Source: Treponema sp. (GTDB lineage: Bacteria > Spirochaetota > Spirochaetia > Treponematales > Treponemataceae). Taken from it: a DNA stretch of 39,915 nt. The notes beneath the pieces were generated by a model. It ran no database searches. It was not told the origin of the DNA and saw only the letters and a program-made list of their open reading frames with translations. Shown piece after piece: positions 15,101-22,645 of the stretch. A program made the position numbers and the translations under genes. Where the stretch lies: contig JAEDFM010000020.1 of assembly GCA_016292805.1 (NCBI GenBank), positions 1 to 39,915 on the forward strand, given 5' to 3'. How positions within the stretch are numbered: position 1 is the stretch's first letter; each line of letters begins with the position of its first letter.

Positions 15101-17373
15101 CATCAAAAGTAACCGTAGACTCAACATCTTCTCTTGTTGCAAGAAGTATAGACTGGGCAGGAAATGTTTCTGATTATTCTTCTCCAATTGATGTACAAAT
15201 TAATAGTACTTTCCCAGATTTTACAGTTGAATGTACAACCCCAGACGGAAGATACAAGCTGGGTGAAATTCTTGAATTTAAGGTTTACTTTGCAAATGAG
15301 GTAGATATTTCTGCTGATTCAACAGCTTATATTTCTCTTTCTGCTGGAACTGGAACAATTACAAGCGAAGCAAAAGCAACAATTACTAAGGCTTCAAAAG
15401 GCGATAATGTTACCGAAGCTACCTTTGAATACACTGTAAGAGAAGGTGATGACTTTACTTTGGAAGTTAAAGCCAATGCAGTAAACCTTACAGGTATAAA
15501 AGATAAATACGGTGTTGAATGGACTTCTGAAAAAACATTAGCAGCCGATTACACACGAACAGACCTGGTTTGTGATACAGTTCTTCCTTATGTAGTTTCT
15601 ATGACTCCACAGGGAACAAAAACAACACAAAATGGCTTAAACGCATACAATAACGCAAAACAGATTAAACTCACTTTCAACGAACCTGTTAGCGTAGTAA
15701 GCGGAAAAATCTACTTAAGACAAACAGAAGGTTGGGCTATTCCTCCGATGTTTACTGCTGAAGAATTCAGAAAGGTTCTTGCGGCTGTAAACGGCATTAC
15801 AGTTGAAGAAAGCGGAAAAACTCTTACAGGTTCTCAGGTTCTTTATATGGATGGTCTGGAAGATGCTGAAAGTTTATACGGTTCAACGACAGGTCCTGCA
15901 AATGACCGTTACCATGGAACTGCTCAGTATGTTGGTCCATACAAAAAAATGACAAATGGGGTAGATGACTCTGGAAATCCAGACTTAAGTGTAAAATATG
16001 TTCTTGACTTTGGTGTTGATATTCGTGATTCTTCGAAATCTACTAAAACAAAGTTTGGAATAACTTATGAACCTCATTCAAGTTCTGATTTACTTACCTA
16101 TCATCATTTGTCACAAGCTGGTTTAGTTAAAGTTGTAGAACCTGAAAATACAATCACAACCGATAGTATTCGTTATGTTCTTGAACAGGCAAATTATCAT
16201 CAGCGTTATATGGCTGTAAACTCAAATAATGTTGAAGTAAATGGCAATGAAGTTACATTGAATTTCCCAGAAGGCTTGCTTGGGGATGACGAATTGCCTT
16301 TAGGGCGTGAATGGGAACTTGTAATTGAAAAAGATACATTTATGGACGAAACAGGAAATTTGTTCGCTCATTCGTCTACAGAAGATACCATTCTCATAAA
16401 GGAAGGTGATTATCAGACTGGTAATAATTCCTTTATGTCTGCTGGTGCTGCAAAACCTGTAATTCGTGTAGACAGATACAGTTACGGTCTTGGAATTAAA
16501 CAGCCAAAATCTATTACAGATGGCGTAATTGAGTATGAACAGATTGATGTAAAATCAGTTACTTCTCGAGATTGTATTAACGGTAACGGAACTCACGTTC
16601 CTACAGCTAAGGTTGGTGTAAGAATTGACTGTGAAAGTAAAGGTGCAAAAATCCGTTACAGCAGAAGTGGTATAACAAAGAATAAAGATAATGCAACCAA
16701 TTCAAGAACTGATGGCGGAGCAACTAATAACTATTCAACGACAGACCAGACTTTGCCTGCAGATCCAACAGGAGAAGGAGCGGATAATATTATTTTCCTT
16801 GCTGGAAGTGAAAATTATTTACAGTCCTGCAAGCAGTATTTCAAGGCTCAGGCTCTTTATTCTGAAACTGTAAAGTCTGATATTGCTCAGGAAGGAGTTT
16901 TCCAGACTGTTCTTAATATTAACCAGCCAAAGCATAATAGAGACGATGGTAATACAATTTATAATGCTGGTAATGGTCGTCAGGATGTTAATATTCACGG
17001 AACAACTGGCTTAAGCGGGGAACCAACTATATCTCCATTCCCGTTAAGAGACCAGAATGTTTGTTCTGCATACATGAGAAGAACTTATCAAAAAGGTGAC
17101 CAATACTACTGGTTAAGTTATGAAGTTCTTGTTGATTCATGTTATTCAATGTATGTATTTGGAATGTATGCTTATGATGCCGGTGGAAATCAATTTGGTG
17201 TAAATGGATTTAAAAATGGTTGGGGAGACTGGTCTAAAAGTTATGGATTAATGAAACCTGGTGAATTTAACACTTGCCCAAATATGGAAAGTTGGACGCG
17301 TAAATCGACTTTCAATGATAATGAAATAGTACCTGATAAGAATCAGAAATCACAGGGGAGGAATAAATTATGA
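12142..17373 (+). CDS. Giant multi-domain Ig-like repeat lipoprotein (first paralogue)
   Basis: A 1,743-aa predicted lipoprotein. The signal peptide ends in VTSC with the lipidated Cys at 19. The body is a string of beta-rich, Ig-like or cadherin-like modules, each about 90-120 aa. Landmarks are TAPEITL (about 30), WFIWWPDSDKPRCSI (about 293), three related modules of the type YKLGEILEFKVYFANEV...TFEYTVREGDD (about 690-1140), a chitobiase-C/FN3-associated-like segment ending GAKIRYSRSG (about 1440-1500), and an aromatic-rich C-terminal domain (about 1613-1743). The start at 12142 follows GGAGAAA and gives a clean signal peptide, unlike the upstream ATG at 12103. Its stop overlaps the next start (ATGA). 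Probable role: surface or periplasmic binding or adhesion. No catalytic motif is recognised. Confidence 0.88.
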   Translation: MRKFFLLPVLFLLFTVTSCVLGLGEVIDITAPEITLSKMECKYLKNGEEEISEQTVFTSTLYTRKNVKFYGTASDNIAVTNVHVEIKESGDSDFRFLKNAELNGNSWQIELELQNEGACWLKFVSEDKKGNYGNNSSKTASFFVDENEPVGTGWYIDRLVNGIQYNLQSKEKLYSILASDQHLLDPQNKDVAQNGEFLICASFNDAAGIFTNPDSNIPTTTISIFDEDGNRIAGPITAEEGSGNYSPKFRINDNVIKNYKNDSYALFQVRYSSKDIVTVPFPNEVTEKEVELGWFIWWPDSDKPRCSITGYDKDETINIYVGDSFNVTVFDDDGLGGNVELYKGETPIESKSINNADREVSFEIKAPENPEKFTLKITAHDIYGNKLNIEKNVNVIDKFNPTLILTSPENNQIPEVSGQDANIEFSGVTLDTSGCNYLEFVWVPDSVKADYAGKKALATELLDSLNRPDPAKKDQTFHDEFAPGATGNSKCTVFTTEFDSKFKDVKLWSAKLTPKASEDKFKQHEFKFTVSLLNDFAADKNKEKYFFTRVTRDETACSDSEFKLAADNIAPEIVPVNPSGNMAIIDEDQDFVIKFKAKKDNGLLMNTAKYKIEYLPYDKDDKKENYEMLVGHYDSTEGVYIGNTVSKETLKKYTENNKNLKVILYAEDLLGNSTSATYQAIISALPKINTVTSSAPAKCKLGDKILINVSFSKALSLSDTSNVKLKLKNIVNSGNSITKDTIVYAPMTGGNNSTTLVFLYTVEAGDASDGLEVYNEPGKGPIEGIELTTAHVEVLEDSNNLQSKRSANPIKIDGTVPKATGVTITTDGEDGNKNGGITYLRAGKTITAKVTTDKAVTVQGSPKFELNNIILDWQSVSSNGKEITFAIKITNETEGALSYTAGCISGIDTIKDDFGNSLVSSITAADANVVIDITPPGKPSIKVSETNKGSEGKFNGSAKFTVTPGTDANIAKTEYSTEGGRNWNTYSSKVTVDSTSSLVARSIDWAGNVSDYSSPIDVQINSTFPDFTVECTTPDGRYKLGEILEFKVYFANEVDISADSTAYISLSAGTGTITSEAKATITKASKGDNVTEATFEYTVREGDDFTLEVKANAVNLTGIKDKYGVEWTSEKTLAADYTRTDLVCDTVLPYVVSMTPQGTKTTQNGLNAYNNAKQIKLTFNEPVSVVSGKIYLRQTEGWAIPPMFTAEEFRKVLAAVNGITVEESGKTLTGSQVLYMDGLEDAESLYGSTTGPANDRYHGTAQYVGPYKKMTNGVDDSGNPDLSVKYVLDFGVDIRDSSKSTKTKFGITYEPHSSSDLLTYHHLSQAGLVKVVEPENTITTDSIRYVLEQANYHQRYMAVNSNNVEVNGNEVTLNFPEGLLGDDELPLGREWELVIEKDTFMDETGNLFAHSSTEDTILIKEGDYQTGNNSFMSAGAAKPVIRVDRYSYGLGIKQPKSITDGVIEYEQIDVKSVTSRDCINGNGTHVPTAKVGVRIDCESKGAKIRYSRSGITKNKDNATNSRTDGGATNNYSTTDQTLPADPTGEGADNIIFLAGSENYLQSCKQYFKAQALYSETVKSDIAQEGVFQTVLNINQPKHNRDDGNTIYNAGNGRQDVNIHGTTGLSGEPTISPFPLRDQNVCSAYMRRTYQKGDQYYWLSYEVLVDSCYSMYVFGMYAYDAGGNQFGVNGFKNGWGDWSKSYGLMKPGEFNTCPNMESWTRKSTFNDNEIVPDKNQKSQGRNKL

Positions 17374-20300
17374 AAAAAATTGTTAGAAAATTCATTAAAA
17401 ATACATCACTATTACTAGGTTTATTATCTATTTTCTCTTCCTGCAAAATTGGCCTTGGAGCTGCTGTAGATTTAACACCTCCTGTGCTTAAAGTTAGTTC
17501 ACATTCTAGTGATGATACTGTTGCTGAAAAATTTACACTTGCAGGAACTGCCTCAGATAATGAAGCTGTTACAGAAATTACAATTGATTTTGAAGATGCA
17601 GATATTCATTATAAAATTGAGCCAGGTAATAACTGGTTTAAGAAAACAGCTTCTTCTGACGACTGGATTGAAATTCTTGAGGATACAACTAATTATTGTA
17701 AATTTTCAAATAATGTATGGTGCTGGTCTATTGATGTTGATACTGCAGATAAAATAGAAACAAAAGATGGATCAAATTATAGTTTTACCGGGCTTATAAG
17801 AGATAAAGCTGGAAATTCGGGAAAAAATACAAAAGTTGAATGTACTCTTGTTGTAGATGTAGAAAGTCCTGACGTTAGTATTCAGCAGCCTGAACTTTTA
17901 ACAGGTGAATATGGTTTTGTTAAGGATGAAACTGATCCTTATATACTTGAAAATGGTAACTGTATTGCAAAGCTGTTAAACGGAAAAATTCAAATTTCTG
18001 GTCGTGTTGATCAGTCAATTTCTTTTAAAGGATTAAGAATTGATTTTGATAATGGTGAGGTTAAATCTGGAGTTAGAAAATCATCAAAAGAAAGTTCCGT
18101 TCCTGTAAATTCAATTGAAGATGTTATTAAGTTAAATGATGCTTCTTTGGGAGACTTAAATGAACCAAAAATTTATTTTTCAAAAACTCTTGAAGATTCA
18201 AATTTAAGAACCTGGACTATAACAGTAGATCCAGAAGATTTAATAAATTCCGAAAACGGAAAAGCTGATAATCTTAAAACCGGAAAACATCTTATTCGTG
18301 TAGTTTCTACCTGTTTAAGTGCTTCCAACGCATGGGAAAGAAAAATTCTTGGTTATTTTGTGTGGTGGCCAGAAGCTGATACTCCATGGATTACAGTAAG
18401 TTCCTGTGATAATAATGATGTTGAAGACGATGCACAAAAATATTCATGTTTTCCTGGATCGTTTATTTCGGGAAGCTGTCAGGATGATGACGGAATAAAA
18501 TCTTTTGTAAGTACTATTTACAAAAAAGAAAACGGAAATTATGAAGCAGTTGAAAATGGTAGAAAAGAGCATATTAACTCAGATACAGAAATTTTAAAAT
18601 ATCTGGCATTTTCAGTTGGAGTTCCTACTGATACTGGTTCCTACAAAATAGATTTTAAAGTTATTGATGTAAATGGAAATGAACGTGAACTTACAAAATA
18701 CTTTAAAACATCTGATGTAAGTGCTCCTAAACTGGAAATTATAACACCTGAAGAAAATTCCACTGCTATTCAAAATAAAGAAGGAAATATAACTTTTAGT
18801 GTAAAGGCAACAGATGATGGTGCTGTAAAAACATTGGCTCTTGTATGGCTTAACCCAGCAAAAGCAAATGATGTTTCAAACAAAATTAACTATCTTACAG
18901 GTAGTGCAGACTATTGGGGTAAAGCAGAAGAAGCCGGCTATGATGATGCTAATGGTAATAAACTTTACCTTCTTGTGGAAAATGGTTCTTTAAAGGATGC
19001 GACAGTTAGTAAAGATTTAAATATTTATTCGGATTTAGGAATTAATGGTAAAGAAAAGAAACTTTCTGCCCAGGAATTTATTTTCTACGCTAGTGATGGT
19101 ATTAGTAATACAATTAAAACAATCACTCTTACCGGCGATACTATAACACCTGAACTTTCTTTTGACCAAATTAAAATTGGAGACCAGGAATATTCTCTTG
19201 AAACACCACCTACGTTTAAAAAACTTTCTGCAGATGATAAAGAGGCAAAAATTACAGGTAAGTGGAGTGATAAATTCAATTCTGATGATATAGATAATAC
19301 CGAAAAATTTGCAGAGTTTACTGTAAAATGGGGAAATAATAATGCAACAGAGTTTAAAAGAGAATCTGAAGGAACCTGGTATGCAGTAGTGGTACCTCCT
19401 GCAGATGGAGGAACAATTACTGCAGTTCTTTCTGACTTTGCCGGTAACAAAAAAACTATTCAGTCTGCAGCAAGTATTGAATCTACCGACTTAAGTCTTG
19501 CCCGCATTGGTTGTAACGAAGATGATGGTGCATATACAACTGGAAAGGTTCTTAACCTTACTCTGGAATTCACAAAAAATACTGATGTTGATACAACCGC
19601 AGGAACTCCAACTTTAACATTAAATAATGGTGGCACTGCAACTTATGCAAGTGGTTCAGGAACTCCTGTTCATGTTTATAAATATACAGTTGCTGAAGGT
19701 AACGATGATGTAGAAAAACTTTCAGTAAAATCTTTAAGTGCAAACGGTGCAAAATGGTATGATAGTGCTGTTGAAAAGATAGATAGTAATGCCGTTACAT
19801 TTGAAATAAATGATAATGTTGCAAATCTTGACAGTACAAGAACTATTACAATTGATAAAACAAAACCAAAAATAAAAAGCATTACATCTCTTGTAGCAGC
19901 AGGTTCTTATAAAGTGGGTTCTCAGATACCTTTAATGCTGGAATTTAGCGAAGATGTAACAATTGAAAATCCTGAAAATCTTGCATTAAATTTTGCTCAT
20001 AATGGTGCTAAAACTTCAACCACTTCTGTAAGTGGTTCAAAATATGTTCTCTTTACATATGTAGTCAAAGAGGGGGATAATGCAAATCCTCTTACATTCA
20101 GTTCAATTTCTCATGATTCTGTAACTGTAAAAGACAATGCTGGAAATGTTCTTGAAAACTGGACACCTTCTTTAAGCAGCTTTGCAGGAATTGTAATTGA
20201 TACATATAAACCTTCTGCTCCTTCTTTCGGAGACTGGAGTCCTGCATCTTACATAATTGATTCAGATGGAACAAGTTTTACTCTTGCTGGTGAAGCTGGA

Positions 20301-22352
20301 GCAACAATTGAATATTCAATTGATAACGGTGCAAGCTGGCTTCCATATACATATGGTTCAACAATTACTCTCAAAAACAACGGTAATTATGAAGTAACTG
20401 CAAGACAGACTGATGTTGCTGGTAACATTTCTGAAAATGCCCATACAAAAACTTTCACAATTGATGCTGGTGAACTTCTTACAAAAATTACAGCCAATAC
20501 TCCAAGCGGAACTTATTCAACAAATACTTCTACAAAGATAATTGTAGGAAGAATTGAATTTAGAAAGGCTGTAACACTTCCAGGCGATGCAAAAGTTACA
20601 TTGAATGTAAAAAACAGCTCTGGAACTGCTTACGAATGTGCAATTAATGAAACTTCAGGTAAGGAATTTACTTTTGAATATACAATTACAGAAGGGGATT
20701 ATATTGATGACAATGCAGTGCTTGATGTAACTTCATTTAATTTCAGTTCTGTAAATGTTGATGGAAAACCTGTTGATATTGAAAGTTCACAGTTTGGAAC
20801 AAAGAGCTTTAGAACAAACCGTAATATAAGCATTCTTACAGGAAAACCTGTTTTACAAAGTGCTGCAATTGAAGGCACAACATTGAATGTAAAATTTGAC
20901 CGCCCAATTTCAAAATTAAGCGGTAACATTGTTCTTGAATATGATGATAAAACAGGAAATGAATTCCGTGTTCCAATCGTTCTTTCTGCTTCTGAATACA
21001 ACGAATTGAAGTCAAATACAACGATTAGAGATTCATATATTGCCGGAACAAACGGTGCTACTGTAAGCGGTACAACACTTGTAAACGACACAACAACAAA
21101 ATACATTCTAAAAACAGGTCTTACAGACGATGACAGAAACGCTGATCTTGTAGCTGCATTCAAAGCTGCAAACAAGCACAAAGTAACAATTCCAATTATT
21201 GCAAATGAAGTTTCTGTAACTGGTGATACACGTGCAGCAACAGGAGATACTCTAACAGTTGACTTAAGCGGAACTTATAAAGTTCCTGTAAAAGGTGCTG
21301 AATACAAACTTACAATTCCTGCAAAAGCTGTAACAGATGCTGTAAGCAATAAAAATGATATTTCAGACGATAAAACTGTAACAGCAGCTGGTGTTGAAGC
21401 TCCAGAAATTCGTATTGTTAAGCCTAGGTACAAGATTTACAACAAATCAAGTGGAACTAATAAAGGAGAATTAACAGATTCTAACTGGGTAAGTACGGCC
21501 TCAGCTTATGTAACTATGTCAGAAGTACAATATGCAACAATGTATATTAACTGTAGAACACCAGGTGCAGATATTTATTATACTAAGGTTATTCATACTA
21601 GTGATGCTGTAACTGTTAATGATAGCCGAACCGTAAAAGATAATGGTACTGCAGCTCAGTATACAAACAGCCGTAATACAGGCGAGCCGACAGCTCCAAC
21701 AGCTATTGAAGCTTCTCAAAGTAACAAATATTCAAATTCGGTATCACTTGGAACTGCGATTACTAATTATGCTTCTGCTACTGGGTTAAAGATTGCTATT
21801 GCTTCGAAAAGTGTTAAAGGTTCTGATGTATCAGGTATCAGCTATGAATATGCAACACGTTCGGTTGTGAAATATACAATTTCAAAATATCGCAATGTAG
21901 AAGGAGCATATGATCAAACAGCAACAAAAGAAAATGGAACTGGTAATAACCTGAATTTGCATGATTTAAGACCATGGCTTATGGGTGGCGACAGTAGTAG
22001 TGGTGAAAACTCCATTGACACATTCCCTATAGCATGGTCTGATACATCAAAGTGGCAGCTTATGGATGGTAGTTATACAAATAAATCTTCTATGCATGGA
22101 AACTGGTATTGGGTAAGTTGGGATATTACAGCTACAGCTTATATTGGATTTGTAGTTGGAGATGTTCCAGAAGATGCTGCTACAATGGGCCCAAGATTCT
22201 GGGCACCTGCGGATTTCCATTGGGTTCCGGTAAAAACACGATATCCTTTGTATCCGGGTGAGACCTTGATAATGAGTTGTGACAACAATAGTGTTCATCC
22301 AATGGATGCTCCTTTAGGTTATAACTTGAAAAACAAGAGTGGGCATCGCTAA
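17370..22352 (+). CDS. Giant multi-domain Ig-like repeat lipoprotein (second paralogue)
   Basis: A 1,660-aa predicted lipoprotein, lipobox FSSC with Cys at 25, then KIGLGAAVDLTPPVL, which parallels VLGLGEVIDITAPEI in the upstream protein. Domain order mirrors its neighbour: a first Ig-like module with TLAGTASDNEAVTEI, FVWWPEADTPWITV (about 330), modules with VLNLTLEFTKNTDV...YKYTVAEGND and SQIPLMLEFSEDV...YVVKEGDN (about 710-940), a chitobiase-C-like segment ending GADIYYTKV (about 1345-1400), and an aromatic C-terminal domain with NWYWVSWDI. Translation is coupled to the upstream gene by ATGA and has its own GGGGAGG. The last codons run into a GC-rich inverted repeat (CATCGCT...AGCGATG). The pair probably arose by tandem duplication and acts together at the envelope. 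The ligand is unknown. Confidence 0.9.
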   Translation: MKKIVRKFIKNTSLLLGLLSIFSSCKIGLGAAVDLTPPVLKVSSHSSDDTVAEKFTLAGTASDNEAVTEITIDFEDADIHYKIEPGNNWFKKTASSDDWIEILEDTTNYCKFSNNVWCWSIDVDTADKIETKDGSNYSFTGLIRDKAGNSGKNTKVECTLVVDVESPDVSIQQPELLTGEYGFVKDETDPYILENGNCIAKLLNGKIQISGRVDQSISFKGLRIDFDNGEVKSGVRKSSKESSVPVNSIEDVIKLNDASLGDLNEPKIYFSKTLEDSNLRTWTITVDPEDLINSENGKADNLKTGKHLIRVVSTCLSASNAWERKILGYFVWWPEADTPWITVSSCDNNDVEDDAQKYSCFPGSFISGSCQDDDGIKSFVSTIYKKENGNYEAVENGRKEHINSDTEILKYLAFSVGVPTDTGSYKIDFKVIDVNGNERELTKYFKTSDVSAPKLEIITPEENSTAIQNKEGNITFSVKATDDGAVKTLALVWLNPAKANDVSNKINYLTGSADYWGKAEEAGYDDANGNKLYLLVENGSLKDATVSKDLNIYSDLGINGKEKKLSAQEFIFYASDGISNTIKTITLTGDTITPELSFDQIKIGDQEYSLETPPTFKKLSADDKEAKITGKWSDKFNSDDIDNTEKFAEFTVKWGNNNATEFKRESEGTWYAVVVPPADGGTITAVLSDFAGNKKTIQSAASIESTDLSLARIGCNEDDGAYTTGKVLNLTLEFTKNTDVDTTAGTPTLTLNNGGTATYASGSGTPVHVYKYTVAEGNDDVEKLSVKSLSANGAKWYDSAVEKIDSNAVTFEINDNVANLDSTRTITIDKTKPKIKSITSLVAAGSYKVGSQIPLMLEFSEDVTIENPENLALNFAHNGAKTSTTSVSGSKYVLFTYVVKEGDNANPLTFSSISHDSVTVKDNAGNVLENWTPSLSSFAGIVIDTYKPSAPSFGDWSPASYIIDSDGTSFTLAGEAGATIEYSIDNGASWLPYTYGSTITLKNNGNYEVTARQTDVAGNISENAHTKTFTIDAGELLTKITANTPSGTYSTNTSTKIIVGRIEFRKAVTLPGDAKVTLNVKNSSGTAYECAINETSGKEFTFEYTITEGDYIDDNAVLDVTSFNFSSVNVDGKPVDIESSQFGTKSFRTNRNISILTGKPVLQSAAIEGTTLNVKFDRPISKLSGNIVLEYDDKTGNEFRVPIVLSASEYNELKSNTTIRDSYIAGTNGATVSGTTLVNDTTTKYILKTGLTDDDRNADLVAAFKAANKHKVTIPIIANEVSVTGDTRAATGDTLTVDLSGTYKVPVKGAEYKLTIPAKAVTDAVSNKNDISDDKTVTAAGVEAPEIRIVKPRYKIYNKSSGTNKGELTDSNWVSTASAYVTMSEVQYATMYINCRTPGADIYYTKVIHTSDAVTVNDSRTVKDNGTAAQYTNSRNTGEPTAPTAIEASQSNKYSNSVSLGTAITNYASATGLKIAIASKSVKGSDVSGISYEYATRSVVKYTISKYRNVEGAYDQTATKENGTGNNLNLHDLRPWLMGGDSSSGENSIDTFPIAWSDTSKWQLMDGSYTNKSSMHGNWYWVSWDITATAYIGFVVGDVPEDAATMGPRFWAPADFHWVPVKTRYPLYPGETLIMSCDNNSVHPMDAPLGYNLKNKSGHR

Positions 22353-22465
22353 CCCCGCCCAGCGATGGGAGCCCCGAAGTTCAAAAAAGAAGGATTTCTG
22401 ATTTTTCAGAAATCCTTCTTTTTTGAATGAGCGTTAGCGAAGGGCGGACGTAGCGTCCGGGCGCA
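22334..22465. repeat. GC-rich repeat at the stop of the giant lipoprotein operon
   Basis: GC-rich arms (about 22334-22379 and 22428-22465) flank the strong terminator. CATCGCT and AGCGATG form an inverted repeat straddling the stop codon. On the other arm GGACG and CGTCC form a tight hairpin inside GGGCGGACGTAGCGTCCGGG. The block therefore begins within the last codons of the gene, like the blocks abutting the GH95 and prfA stops. Confidence 0.55.
22380..22427. terminator. Very strong bidirectional terminator
   Basis: A perfect 22-bp inverted repeat (22380-22401 with 22406-22427) closes on a TTTT loop. The stem contains GAAGGATTTCTGA and ends in a run of six A/T pairs, so each strand shows a hairpin followed by a T tract. 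It ends the two-gene lipoprotein operon and insulates the cellobiose phosphorylase gene. Confidence 0.95.
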
Positions 22466-22564
22466 TTTATATTCTTTATAAGAAAACAAATATTCTGCTA
22501 TTTATCTGAATTTGATGTATGCAATTTCTAGAGTTTTGTACAATAATAGACTGTAATTTTAACA

Positions 22565-22593
22565 TTGATAATCTTGAATTTACCAACTATAAT
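22565..22593 (+). promoter_or_regulatory. Promoter of the cellobiose phosphorylase gene
   Basis: TTGATA (22565-22570), a 17-bp spacer and a perfect TATAAT (22588-22593) predict a start near 22600 and a leader of about 46 nt containing GAGG at 22637-22640. The AT-rich DNA from 22466 to 22564 shows no gene. A heptamer ATGGTTT occurs twice 14 bp apart around +1, too little to call an operator. Confidence 0.8.
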
Positions 22594-22645
22594 GGTTTTT
22601 ACCTATGGTTTAGGGATTGACAATCTATTAATTAGTGAGGATTGA

